Assembly: GCA_003452965.1 (NCBI GenBank)
Contig: DMMW01000058.1
Coordinates: 5,743-23,887, forward strand
Origin: Elusimicrobiota bacterium
GTDB taxonomy: Bacteria > Elusimicrobiota > UBA8919
DNA length: 18,145 bases
Direction: 5' to 3'
Shown: positions 1 to 7,226 of the stretch, in pieces
Layout of the letters: every line of letters starts with the position of its first letter
Numbering within the stretch: position 1 is the stretch's first letter
Translations under genes and position numbers: made by a program
The notes under the pieces: model-generated
Databases searched by the model: none
What the model was told of the DNA's origin: nothing
What the model saw: only the letters and a program-made list of their open reading frames with translations

Positions 1-13
1 AGGAGCTAAAAAC

Positions 14-907
14 ATGATAGAATTATTCAAAAAAACTAATTTTGATTTCGTAGGCAAAAGGAAACCTTTTTTTATAATTTCAGGAGCACTTCTCTTGATT
101 TCGGTATTTTCAATATTTTTTCATAAAGGATTGAATTTCGGAATTGATTTTTCCGGTGGTACATTAATACAGTTGAAATTCAATCAATCAATAAAACTTG
201 CTGATATTAGGAATATTCTTTCCAATAACGGCATTGCGGCTGAACTTCAGGATTTCCCGCAACAACATTCGGTAATAATAAGAATAAAAAAAGGAACAGA
301 TGAAGGAATAACCCAAAAAATTCAGGATATATTCGTAAAAGAATTACCACAAAATCCTTTTGAACTTGAAAGAGCGGAATATGTAGGTCCCACAATAGGT
401 AAACATTTGATTAATCAGGCATTTTTCGCACTTTTTTGGTCGTTTGTCGGAATAATTATTTATGTCGCTTTCAGATTCAAATCAGGAATATGGGGGGTTG
501 CAGGTGTATTAGCTTTAGTTCACGATGTATTTATAACAATCGGACTTTTTTCTATTTTAAACAGAGAAATTTCAATTACAATAGTTGCTGCACTTTTGAC
601 ATTAGCCGGTTATTCAATCAATGATACAATAGTAATATTTGACAGAATGAGGGAAAATATAAGATTATACAGAAAAGAATCACTATTTGATTTGATAAAC
701 CGTTCTGTCAACGAAACTCTCTCGCGTACAATCATCACCTCATTAACAGTTTTTTTGGTTTTAACCTCACTTTTCTTCTTAGGTGGCGAAGTGATACACG
801 ACTTTGCCCTTGCCCTTCTATTTGGTGTAATAATCGGTTCTTATTCCACGATATTCGTTGCTGCCCCTATCGTCTACGAATGGGAAAAAAGAAGAACCGT
901 TAAATAG
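14..907 (+). CDS. secF: Protein translocase subunit SecF
   Basis: Inner-membrane subunit of the SecDF complex, which uses the proton gradient to help pull secreted proteins through SecYEG. The 297-residue length is normal for a stand-alone SecF. A first membrane segment lies at about residues 17-36. The family motif GIDFSGG follows at 43-49, then a periplasmic domain to about residue 130, then five more membrane segments. The signature GYSINDTIVIFDRMREN in the fourth segment is diagnostic of SecF. The start is fixed by an AGGAG at 1-5, eight bases before the ATG. SecF normally follows secD, which would lie just outside the window to the left. The stop codon is already part of a perfect hairpin (906-934). 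Identification is secure. Confidence 0.97.
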   Translation: MIELFKKTNFDFVGKRKPFFIISGALLLISVFSIFFHKGLNFGIDFSGGTLIQLKFNQSIKLADIRNILSNNGIAAELQDFPQQHSVIIRIKKGTDEGITQKIQDIFVKELPQNPFELERAEYVGPTIGKHLINQAFFALFWSFVGIIIYVAFRFKSGIWGVAGVLALVHDVFITIGLFSILNREISITIVAALLTLAGYSINDTIVIFDRMRENIRLYRKESLFDLINRSVNETLSRTIITSLTVFLVLTSLFFLGGEVIHDFALALLFGVIIGSYSTIFVAAPIVYEWEKRRTVK

Positions 908-934
908 TGATTGTTAAAAAACCTAACAATCACT
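906..934 (+). repeat. Perfect 11-bp hairpin after secF
   Basis: Positions 906-916 are exactly complementary to 924-934, with a 7-base loop. The hairpin starts inside the secF stop codon. No run of T follows it, so it is not a standard intrinsic terminator on the + strand, although it could protect the 3' end of the secDF message. The 11-base string AAAAAACCTAA at 916-926 recurs in the hairpin at 6229-6254 (6234-6244), so the two may belong to one family of small palindromes. Confidence 0.7.
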
Positions 935-966
935 GGTGTAATCGATGTTAGAAATCCGTGTAATCA
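928..966 (+). repeat. Dispersed intergenic repeat, copy 1
   Basis: This 39-base stretch aligns with 3338-3373 at about 32 positions, with small gaps. Both copies begin AATCACT, contain GTAATC and GTTA, and end GTAATCA. Both lie in gaps between genes. Within each copy the unit GTAATC occurs twice, which suggests a degenerate internal repeat. No coding potential is apparent. It overlaps the right arm of the preceding hairpin. Confidence 0.5.
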
Positions 967-978
967 AAAGCATTTTTC

Positions 979-1007
979 TTGAAAAACCTGCCTTTTTCTG
1001 ATATAAT
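979..1007 (+). promoter_or_regulatory. Strong sigma70-type promoter, near-leaderless
   Basis: A TTGAAA -35 box at 979-984 and a perfect TATAAT -10 box at 1002-1007 are separated by exactly 17 bases. A TG one base before the -10 box (999-1000) adds an extended -10 element. The expected transcription start is at about 1013-1015, only two to four bases before the ATG at 1017. The message would therefore have almost no leader and no Shine-Dalgarno site. The spacer also contains GAAAAA and TTTTTC arms that could pair. Box quality is seen directly; use of the promoter is inferred. Confidence 0.75.
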
Positions 1008-1016
1008 AACCTAATT

Positions 1017-1535
1017 ATGAAGTTAATAAAAAACTTTAAAATTAATCTCAGACAGGGTTATATTTTTAGAGATCTTAAGAAGCAAAAGTTCGATATTTCC
1101 GAAGATTTGCTTTCTGAGAAACTGAATGAAATTCAGAAAAATATCAAACCTGCAACTGTTTACGATTCTTTTAAGCCGGATGTATTTCGCGGTTATTTTG
1201 ATTTAGGAAAATCAATTGCTGTTTCTCTTTTTACCGTTACACTTGGAAAAGATGTTGAATTATTGGAAAAAAATGAAATTATTAAGTCATCATTAAGTGA
1301 TGGGCTGGATGTTGCAAAATGCTTCACAATTAAACTTATAGAAATAGAAGCAGAAAAAGAACACTGCGAGATAGTAGAACCGCTGGAAATTGAACCTCCA
1401 AAAATATTTGAGAATTATAAAATATTAAAATCAATGGATTTTTCAAAAATAGGTGTCAGGTTTGAGTACAATAAAATTTCGCCGGAATATACCAAGTTTT
1501 TTGCATGTAATTGGTTGCTAAGGAAAAAGAAATAA
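1017..1535 (+). CDS. Small protein, possibly MetH-activation-domain-like
   Basis: A 172-residue soluble protein with no signal peptide or membrane segment. I do not recognise it with certainty. The middle (about residues 68-108) has a VTLG motif followed by a long helix. This resembles the part of vitamin B12-dependent methionine synthase activation-domain proteins that reads ATLG...D in known members. The end, IGVRFEYNKISP, loosely matches their closing IGV-L-E-MMSP segment. The SAM-binding RxSPGYGD motif that would be expected between them is absent, and the protein is about 50 residues shorter than usual relatives. If related, it is a degenerate or re-purposed member. The promoter at 979-1007 reads directly into it, and no ribosome binding site is visible. 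It could equally be an unrelated lineage-specific protein. Confidence 0.6.
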   Translation: MKLIKNFKINLRQGYIFRDLKKQKFDISEDLLSEKLNEIQKNIKPATVYDSFKPDVFRGYFDLGKSIAVSLFTVTLGKDVELLEKNEIIKSSLSDGLDVAKCFTIKLIEIEAEKEHCEIVEPLEIEPPKIFENYKILKSMDFSKIGVRFEYNKISPEYTKFFACNWLLRKKK

Positions 1536-1621
1536 ACCACGCCCCAAAATGTAGATATATAATGCTTATTAAATATATTATTATTTCAGAAAAAACTACT
1601 TACTACATTTTGGAGCGGGGT
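1536..1621. repeat. 86-bp palindromic MITE-like element
   Basis: Two 19-base arms, 1536-1554 and 1603-1621, are inverted repeats of each other with 17 of 19 positions matching. The inner 11 bases are perfect. The A+T-rich centre is 48 bases long. The element starts directly after the stop codon of the preceding gene and ends 11 bases before the next ATG. The arms carry a G/C-rich end unlike the surrounding sequence. There is no coding capacity. It may be a small mobile palindrome or a structured RNA between two cotranscribed genes. No T-run follows, so a simple terminator is unlikely. Confidence 0.6.
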
Positions 1622-1632
1622 AAAGTGGTAGG

Positions 1633-2262
1633 ATGAATTTATTAGGTAAAATATTAATTGAGATAGGTTTTTTTTATATATGGCTAATCGGAAAAACTTC
1701 AAAGATTGTTGTTAAGGATTCAGGGGAGTATGAAGAATTAAGAAAAAATAAAAAGCCGATAATTTACGCTTTTTGGCATGGCAGGCAGATTTTTTTGGTA
1801 TGGTCGCATAAGCATGAAGGTGTAAGTGTTTTAATAAGCAAATCAAAAGACGGAGAGCTAATAGCAAAAATTACGGAAAAATTCGGATACAGAAGCATAA
1901 GAGGTTCAACATCAAAAGGTGGTGTTGAATCTTTATTTTTTTTAATTGAAGTTGCAAAAAAAGGTAATTCGGTCGCCTTTACCCCGGATGGACCTCGTGG
2001 TCCCCAAAAAACAGTGCAACCGGGTGTGATTATTACTGCCCAGAAATCGGGATTGCCGATAATTCCTGTTGCTTGCAGCATAAAAAGAAAATATATAATA
2101 AGGCATTGGGACGAATTTCACATACCTTTTCCATTTAATAAAATTTCTGTATGTCACGGTAAACCGATATATGTCAAAGAAAGTGACAATATAGAAAACA
2201 AATCAAAAGAACTTAAAATCGCAATAGATGAAATTACAACACAATCTGATTTATTGATTTGA
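1633..2262 (+). CDS. DUF374 (LpxJ-like) lipid A acyltransferase
   Basis: A 209-residue member of the lysophospholipid-acyltransferase-like family DUF374. This family includes LpxJ, the late lipid A acyltransferase of Helicobacter and Campylobacter. The key motifs are FWHGRQ at 47-52, a variant of the acyltransferase HX4D block, then SKSKDGE at 69-75 and TPDGPRGP at 117-124, which is the hallmark of the family. A hydrophobic N-terminus (about residues 5-22) should hold it on the inner membrane. It likely adds a secondary acyl chain to lipid A or its precursor, consistent with the LPS genes that follow. The exact acceptor cannot be read from sequence. The start codon has only a weak GGTAGG directly before it. 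The family call is firm; the LpxJ role is inferred. Confidence 0.88.
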   Translation: MNLLGKILIEIGFFYIWLIGKTSKIVVKDSGEYEELRKNKKPIIYAFWHGRQIFLVWSHKHEGVSVLISKSKDGELIAKITEKFGYRSIRGSTSKGGVESLFFLIEVAKKGNSVAFTPDGPRGPQKTVQPGVIITAQKSGLPIIPVACSIKRKYIIRHWDEFHIPFPFNKISVCHGKPIYVKESDNIENKSKELKIAIDEITTQSDLLI

Positions 2263-2295
2263 GATACTGGCATTGGGCTCTGGCACGGGGAAAGA

Positions 2296-3315
2296 ATGAA
2301 GACTCTAATTATTCAGACGGCTTTTTTAGGTGATGTTGTTTTAACATTACCTTTAATTCAGGCAATAAAAAAGAACTTAAAATCAGAGATATCGGTTTTG
2401 TGTATACCGGCAACTAAAAACATACTTGAAGGACACCCCGATATTAGCGAAATTATCGTTTATGATAAAAAAGGTAAGGACAAGGGTATTTTCAGTTTAT
2501 TTAGATTATCAAGAGAATTAAAGGCAAAAAAATTTGATGTTGTTCTGGTTCCGCATCCATCTTTTAAATCAGGATTGATAGCATATATATCTAATATTCC
2601 TAAGAGAGTCGGTTTTTCTAATAGTGCGGGAAAATTTTTCTTTACAGATTGGATTACTTTTAATAAAAATAAACATCAACTTGAAAGACACTTGGATTTA
2701 ATGCAATATTTTGATATTATATCTGGAAATGAGAAGACACAAATATATATCGGCAAGGAAGATGAAAAGTATGCAGAATCAATTCTGAATAGGCAAGATA
2801 AAATCTTCGGTATTAATCCGGGTAGTGTATGGGCGACTAAAAGATGGCTTCCGGAAAGATATGCAGAATTATCCGATAGAATTATAAAAATGTTCGGTGC
2901 AAAGATAATAATTTTTGGCAGTGATAATGATATTGGTGTAGCAAGAGAGGTTGAAAACAATATGAAAGAAAAGCCGATTAATTTAGCCGGCAAAACAACA
3001 TTAAAACAATTATCGGCACTTATTAAAAAGTGCAAGGTTTTTATAACCAATGATTCAGGTGCTATGCATATCGCAGCGGTTTTAGATGTTCCGACAGTGG
3101 CAATTTTCGGACCGACAGTAAAGAAATTAGGTTTTTTCCCTTTTTCGGAAAAAGCGGTTGTAATAGAGAAAAATATTTCTTGTCGTCCTTGCGGCAAACA
3201 TGGCCCGAAAAAATGTCCGAAAAAACATTTTAAGTGTATGAAAGAAATTAGTGTTAGTGAAGTTTTTGAATGTATAAGAAAATTTTATGAAAATAAAGAC
3301 GGTTATAATGATTAA
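2296..3315 (+). CDS. waaF: ADP-heptose:LPS heptosyltransferase II (WaaF-like, GT9)
   Basis: Transfers heptose from ADP-heptose to the growing LPS inner core on the cytoplasmic face of the inner membrane. At 339 residues it is close to the usual WaaF size. The N-terminal GT9 signature is LGDVVLTLP with Asp13 in the catalytic position. The ADP-binding half contains NPGSVWATKRWLPERYAEL and the signature TNDSGAMHIAAVLDVPTVAIFGPT. Near the C-terminus a four-cysteine stretch (CRPCGKHGPKKCP...CM) matches the cluster commonly present in WaaF. The start is preceded by a purine-rich GGGGAAAG. It sits 33 bases after the acyltransferase gene in the same orientation. WaaC and WaaF are hard to separate by eye, but the KRW and cysteine pattern favour WaaF. 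Confidence 0.9.
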   Translation: MKTLIIQTAFLGDVVLTLPLIQAIKKNLKSEISVLCIPATKNILEGHPDISEIIVYDKKGKDKGIFSLFRLSRELKAKKFDVVLVPHPSFKSGLIAYISNIPKRVGFSNSAGKFFFTDWITFNKNKHQLERHLDLMQYFDIISGNEKTQIYIGKEDEKYAESILNRQDKIFGINPGSVWATKRWLPERYAELSDRIIKMFGAKIIIFGSDNDIGVAREVENNMKEKPINLAGKTTLKQLSALIKKCKVFITNDSGAMHIAAVLDVPTVAIFGPTVKKLGFFPFSEKAVVIEKNISCRPCGKHGPKKCPKKHFKCMKEISVSEVFECIRKFYENKDGYND

Positions 3316-3337
3316 AATAGAGTTTTATAATTTTTTT

Positions 3338-3373
3338 AATCACTGTAATCCGACGTTAAAATCTGAGTAATCA
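3338..3373 (+). repeat. Dispersed intergenic repeat, copy 2
   Basis: The second copy of the repeat at 928-966, with AATCACT at the left and GTAATCA at the right. It occupies most of the 64-base gap between waaF and the next glycosyltransferase. It displaces any good ribosome binding site for the gene starting at 3380. About 32 positions align with copy 1. Confidence 0.5.
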
Positions 3374-3379
3374 TTTTCT

Positions 3380-4438
3380 ATGAATATTCTAAATATAATT
3401 GATATACCATGGTACAGCGGAGTAACCAGTTATGCGATAGAGTCCTCAAAAGGGCTTTATGAAAAAGGACATAAAATCTTTTTTGCAGGTGTAAAGGGTG
3501 GATTACCGTTAAAGTTGGCAAGAGAAAATAATTTTATTACTTATGAGATATGTTCAAGGAAAAATCCTTTCGTTTTAAGTAGCGTTTTGAGATTAAAAAA
3601 TATTATTAAAAATGAAAATATTGAGATTATCAACGCACATACGGGTAAGGGGCATTTTTTGGCATATATGGTTTCTTTGTTTTCTAATAGGAAATTTGCT
3701 ATTATAAGGACAAAATCGGATGATATGCAGCCGAAGAAGAGTTTTATCTTGGACAGGACCCAAAAAATTATAACGGCATCGGAATCTATAAAAAACAAAT
3801 ATGATAAAATTGAAATTACTCCAAAGCTGATTACTACAATATATCAGGGTATTAAAATTCCAGATATATCGGAATATTCGGTTCCCGAATGTCCCACTAT
3901 CGGGATGTTAGGTCGTTTGGATCCGGTGAAAGGTCATAAATATTTTTTGGAAGCAGCAGCAATATTATTAAAAAAATATTCAAATTTGAAATTTCTGATA
4001 GCCGGTAAAGAAGAAAATATAAAATACAATGAACTTAAATTAGTTGCGAGTAAACTAAATATAGAAGCGCATATCCAATTTGAAGGGTATATAGATGATA
4101 TTTACAAGTTTATGTCAGGATGTACGATAGGTGTAATTGCATCGGTCGGTAGCGAAGCTGTCAGCCGCGTGCTTTTTGAATGGATGAGTTGCGGTAAACC
4201 GGTTGTTGCGACATCCGTAGGGTGTATCCCCGAAATACTTGATAAAGAGTTTATATCGGAACCGAATAGTCCGGAATCTCTGGCTAAAAATGTTTTGTTA
4301 TTTTTGGAAAATCCGGCAAAAATAAAAATTGTCGGAGAGAGAAACAAAGAAACTGTTAAGGAAAAATATAATATAAAAAAATACATTTTGAAAACTGAGA
4401 AGGTTTATAATGAAGCAATTAACGATATTACACATTGA
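3380..4438 (+). CDS. GT4 family glycosyltransferase
   Basis: A 352-residue retaining glycosyltransferase with a two-domain GT-B fold. The N-terminal acceptor domain opens MNILNIIDIPWYSGVTSYAIESSKGL, typical of GT4. The nucleotide-sugar domain begins at about residue 172 with IGMLGRLDPVKGH. It carries the E-x7-E pair at Glu259 and Glu267 in GSEAVSRVLFEWMSCGKPVVATSVGCIPEI. It most likely adds a hexose to the LPS core or outer polysaccharide; the sugar and linkage cannot be told from sequence. It overlaps the next gene by 29 bases, so the two are probably translated together. There is no good ribosome binding site before its ATG, where the repeat at 3338-3373 intrudes. Confidence 0.87.
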   Translation: MNILNIIDIPWYSGVTSYAIESSKGLYEKGHKIFFAGVKGGLPLKLARENNFITYEICSRKNPFVLSSVLRLKNIIKNENIEIINAHTGKGHFLAYMVSLFSNRKFAIIRTKSDDMQPKKSFILDRTQKIITASESIKNKYDKIEITPKLITTIYQGIKIPDISEYSVPECPTIGMLGRLDPVKGHKYFLEAAAILLKKYSNLKFLIAGKEENIKYNELKLVASKLNIEAHIQFEGYIDDIYKFMSGCTIGVIASVGSEAVSRVLFEWMSCGKPVVATSVGCIPEILDKEFISEPNSPESLAKNVLLFLENPAKIKIVGERNKETVKEKYNIKKYILKTEKVYNEAINDITH

Positions 4439-5486
4439 CTTTGAAAAAACCTGGCGCGGCGGGCAACAACAGCTTTTTTGGCTTGTGGAAGGGCTTTCAA
4501 AAAAAGGTTATAGAAATTTTATTATTTGCCAACCGAACAGCGAATTGCATAAAAGATTAAAGGAAAATGATTATAATACAATTGGTTTTAAAATATTATT
4601 TGAAATAGATCCTTTTGCAATATTTAAGACGAAAAGAATTATTGAAGATATTAAACCGGATATTATACATCTGCATTCTGCTCATGCACATACAATAGGA
4701 CTAATTGCATCAATGCTTTCAGACCAAAAGACAAAACTTGTTTGTACCAGAAGAGTGGAATTTAATATAAATAACAAATGGAAATACGGGAGCGTAGATA
4801 AAATTATTGCTATTTCCAATAAAGTAAAAGAAGTTTTAGTTAAAGATGGAATTCCAGAAAATAGAATTTCAGTTGTTTTTTCCGGTATTGATTTAAATAG
4901 ATTTGAAAATATTTCAACAGATTATTTGTATAAAGAATTTAATGTGAAAGAAGGAAATACCATCATCGGTACTGTCGGCAGTTTGGATTATCATAAGAAT
5001 CACAAGGGTTTTATACAGGCAGCGTCGTTAATTAAGAAAAGTATTCCGGATGCAGTATTTTTTATTGTCGGGAAAGGATGTTTGGAAAAGGAATTGAAAG
5101 AATATGCAAAAAAACTGAATTTATCGGATTCAATAATATTTACCGGTTTTAGAAATGATATTCCGCAAATCCTTTCAATATTTGATATTTTTGTTTTATC
5201 TTCATATACGGAAGGGCTTTGTACCTCGTTAATAGACGCAATGGCAGTGGGATTGCCTATTATTGCAACAAATGTAGGCGGTGTACCCGAGTTAATAGCA
5301 GAAAATATAAATGGTTTTCAGGTTTTACCCGATAATCCCGCTCAGATATACGAAGCAGTGATGAAATTAGTTAAGGACAGAAATCTATTGAATAGATTTT
5401 CAGAATTAAATAAAATAAAAGCAAAAGAATTTTCTAAGGATAGAATGATTGAAAATACTGAGCATGTATATTGGGAGATGATATGA
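4410..5486 (+). CDS. GT4 family glycosyltransferase
   Basis: A 358-residue GT-B enzyme whose start lies inside the preceding GT4 gene. The start is supported by GAGAAGG at 4397-4403, six bases before the ATG. The N-terminus, ILHIDFEKTWRGGQQQLFWLVEGL, has the glycine-rich GGQQ loop of acceptor domains. DIIHLHSAHAH (about 84-94) is the usual end-of-strand motif. The donor domain starts at about residue 184 (TIIGTVGSLDYHKNHKG). It has TEGLCTSLIDAMAVGLPIIATNVGGVPE, giving an E-x7-D pair (Glu268/Asp276) in place of the commoner E-x7-E. It likely acts on the LPS core in series with its neighbour. The two GT4 proteins are too divergent to look like a recent duplication. Confidence 0.88.
   Translation: MKQLTILHIDFEKTWRGGQQQLFWLVEGLSKKGYRNFIICQPNSELHKRLKENDYNTIGFKILFEIDPFAIFKTKRIIEDIKPDIIHLHSAHAHTIGLIASMLSDQKTKLVCTRRVEFNINNKWKYGSVDKIIAISNKVKEVLVKDGIPENRISVVFSGIDLNRFENISTDYLYKEFNVKEGNTIIGTVGSLDYHKNHKGFIQAASLIKKSIPDAVFFIVGKGCLEKELKEYAKKLNLSDSIIFTGFRNDIPQILSIFDIFVLSSYTEGLCTSLIDAMAVGLPIIATNVGGVPELIAENINGFQVLPDNPAQIYEAVMKLVKDRNLLNRFSELNKIKAKEFSKDRMIENTEHVYWEMI
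5473..5477 (+). promoter_or_regulatory. Ribosome binding site deciding the GT2 start
   Basis: GGGAG lies five bases before the ATG at 5483. It argues against a TTG at 5471, which is in the same frame but has no comparable site. With the ATG the gene overlaps its predecessor by ATGA, the same join used repeatedly in this operon. Confidence 0.75.
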
Positions 5487-6226
5487 TATCCGTTTCCATT
5501 ATAGGACATAACGAAGAAAGAAATATAGAAAGATGTCTTGAGAGCGTAAAATGGGTGGATGAAATAATATTTGTTGATTGCGAGTCCACGGATAAAACAG
5601 CGGAAATAGTTAATAGATATACCAAAAATGTTTTTAGCTGCGATAATAATCCCAATCTCAACGTCAATAAACAATTTGGAATTGAACAATGCAAGAATAG
5701 CTGGATATTATATCTAGATCCTGATGAGGTTGTGTCCGGTAATTTAAAGAAGGAAATTTTATCAATAGTCCAAATTGAAGATAATGAAATCAAGGGTTAT
5801 TTTATTCCGAGAAAAAATCATTATTTTGGAAAATTTTTAAAATACGGCGGTAAATATCCAGATTATCAATTACGGCTTTTTAGAAATGGTTTTGCAAAAT
5901 TTCCTTGCAAACACGTTCATGAACGGATTAATGTTGAGGGGAAAGTCAGAAAGTTAGAATCTCCTTTGTTGCATTATCCATATAGCGATATTTCGGATAT
6001 GCTTAAAAAATCTAATTTTTATACATCAAGAAAAGGGGAATATTGGTTCAGTAAGAACAAAAAATCAAAATTTATATTATTACAGTCTTTGATAAAATTT
6101 TTCAAACTTTATATTTTCAAATTCGGTTTTTTGGATGGTTTTACGGGTTTTACAGTTGCAACGATGGATTCCTATAATGAGTTTGTATCGTTATTGAAAT
6201 TGAAAGAAATAAGAGATAGGGGATAG
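5483..6226 (+). CDS. GT2 family glycosyltransferase (WaaE/KdtX-like)
   Basis: A 247-residue inverting glycosyltransferase with a GT-A fold. It begins MISVSIIGHNEERNIERCLESVKWVDEIIFVDCESTDKTAEI, the classic start of the WaaE/KdtX group. That group adds a glucose-type residue to inner-core heptose. The metal- and nucleotide-binding DxD motif appears as DPDE at 79-82. QLRLFRN and the conserved HVHERI motif follow. The C-terminal part is hydrophobic and basic, suited to contact with the inner membrane. An upstream in-frame TTG at 5471 would add four residues, but the ribosome binding site at 5473-5477 favours the ATG. It overlaps the preceding gene by four bases. Family is secure; specificity is inferred from the LPS context. 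Confidence 0.87.
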   Translation: MISVSIIGHNEERNIERCLESVKWVDEIIFVDCESTDKTAEIVNRYTKNVFSCDNNPNLNVNKQFGIEQCKNSWILYLDPDEVVSGNLKKEILSIVQIEDNEIKGYFIPRKNHYFGKFLKYGGKYPDYQLRLFRNGFAKFPCKHVHERINVEGKVRKLESPLLHYPYSDISDMLKKSNFYTSRKGEYWFSKNKKSKFILLQSLIKFFKLYIFKFGFLDGFTGFTVATMDSYNEFVSLLKLKEIRDRG

Positions 6227-6228
6227 AA

Positions 6229-6254
6229 TTCTGAAAAAACCTAATTTTTCAGAA
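6229..6254 (+). repeat. Perfect 10-bp hairpin between GT2 and GT9 genes
   Basis: Positions 6229-6238 and 6245-6254 are perfect inverted repeats around the loop ACCTAA. The string AAAAAACCTAA at 6234-6244 also occurs in the hairpin after secF at 916-926. The stem is mostly A-T pairs and is not followed by a T-run. It occupies nearly the whole gap between the stop at 6226 and the next gene. Confidence 0.65.
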
Positions 6255-6271
6255 ATTTTAATGGCTGAAAA

Positions 6272-6278
6272 AGGAAAG
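6272..6278 (+). promoter_or_regulatory. Ribosome binding site for a GTG start
   Basis: AGGAAAG lies six bases before the GTG at 6285. The in-frame ATG at 6261 has no such site and sits just after the hairpin. With the GTG start the catalytic Asp falls at residue 13, the same place as in the waaF-like gene at 2296. Confidence 0.65.
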
Positions 6279-6284
6279 AGTAGT

Positions 6285-7226
6285 GTGAAAATATTGATTA
6301 TTGTTTTACGGGCGATAGGCGATGTTTTACTTACAACACCGCTTATTAGGGCTATAAAAAAAAATAAGCCAGAAAGCCAGATATATTTCCTTACTCAAAA
6401 AACGTCCGAAGATATTTTAAAAAATAATAGTTATCTGTCCGGTATTATTTTAATGGATAAGGATACAGTAAAGAAACTTAAGGAATATAAGTTTGATGTA
6501 GTAATAGATTTTATGAACTGCGCAATTTCAGGTTATTACACTTTTAAGTCAGGGGCTAAAAAACGGATTGCTTTTTATAGGCCATGGGGGTTTTGGTGTT
6601 ATAATATTATGCCAAAGTATTCGGCGCAAGGTTATACTGTCAATGACCGGCTTAGTATGCTGGATTTGCTAGATTTAAAAAAAGATGGAATTAATTTGGA
6701 TTTAAATTATAATATTAAAAATGAAGAAAAGGTTTTTAGTTTTTTTGAACAAAACAATATTAGTCAAAAAGATTTGTTGATTTCTTTTGATGTAACAAGT
6801 AAAAGGGATTATAAAAGCTGGCAAAGTGAAAAGTTTGCAAAACTTGCAGATATGATTTCGGAGAAGTTAAATGCAAAAGTAATTTTTATTTATGCGCCCA
6901 ACGAGATTGATTATGTAAAAAACACAATGAATTTATGTAAAAAGCAGCACATCCTTTCTTTTAATACCGGGCTCCTTGACTTGACAGCGTTGATAAAAAA
7001 TGTTAAGTTGCATATTGGTACTTCTTCCGCACCCGGACATATAGCGGTAAGTCAACAAACACCAACGTTCATAATTTATGGCAAAAGAACAAATCCGATA
7101 AATTGGACGCCACCCGGGTCTGATATTCATAAGTATATACAAGGAGATTTGGATAAATTGTCGGTTGAGGAAGTTTTTGAGAAATTAAAAGAAAATTATG
7201 GCATCATTAATAATCTGTTATCATAA
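6285..7226 (+). CDS. GT9 heptosyltransferase-family protein
   Basis: A second GT9 enzyme of 313 residues if started at the GTG (321 if started at the ATG at 6261). The GTG start gives MKILIIVLRAIGDVLLTTPLIRAIK, which is the standard opening of ADP-heptose transferases, with Asp13 in the GD motif. The donor half is more divergent. The usual NDSG-MH-A block reads GTSSAPGHIAVSQQTPTFIIYGKR, so one binding-site position differs from WaaF. It also lacks the cysteine cluster of the first GT9. It likely transfers a heptose or other sugar to the LPS core, as WaaC- or WaaQ-type enzymes do. The last 29 bases overlap the deacetylase gene, pointing to coupled translation. Confidence 0.85.
   Translation: MKILIIVLRAIGDVLLTTPLIRAIKKNKPESQIYFLTQKTSEDILKNNSYLSGIILMDKDTVKKLKEYKFDVVIDFMNCAISGYYTFKSGAKKRIAFYRPWGFWCYNIMPKYSAQGYTVNDRLSMLDLLDLKKDGINLDLNYNIKNEEKVFSFFEQNNISQKDLLISFDVTSKRDYKSWQSEKFAKLADMISEKLNAKVIFIYAPNEIDYVKNTMNLCKKQHILSFNTGLLDLTALIKNVKLHIGTSSAPGHIAVSQQTPTFIIYGKRTNPINWTPPGSDIHKYIQGDLDKLSVEEVFEKLKENYGIINNLLS

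Noticed and set aside
906..934. Hairpin after secF as an intrinsic terminator
   Set aside because: The stem is perfect but no T-run follows on the + strand, so the usual terminator signature is missing.
1558..1563. TATAAT inside the 1536-1621 palindrome as a promoter
   Set aside because: The -35 position falls on AACCAC, which is not a -35 match.
2676..3197. 173-codon open frame on the minus strand within waaF
   Set aside because: It is a shadow of a well-conserved + strand gene, with no own ribosome site or recognisable domain. The same holds for the other minus-strand frames inside genes.
3326..3331. TATAAT before the first GT4 gene as a promoter
   Set aside because: No acceptable -35 box lies 15-19 bases upstream, and the area is very A+T-rich, so a chance match is likely.
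5471..5482. TTG start for the GT2 glycosyltransferase
   Set aside because: The GGGAG at 5473-5477 sits inside this stretch and is correctly placed for the ATG at 5483, which also gives the common ATGA overlap.
3380..5486. Two adjacent GT4 genes as a recent tandem duplication
   Set aside because: Their N-terminal halves and catalytic motifs differ (E-x7-E versus E-x7-D), so they are at most distant paralogues.
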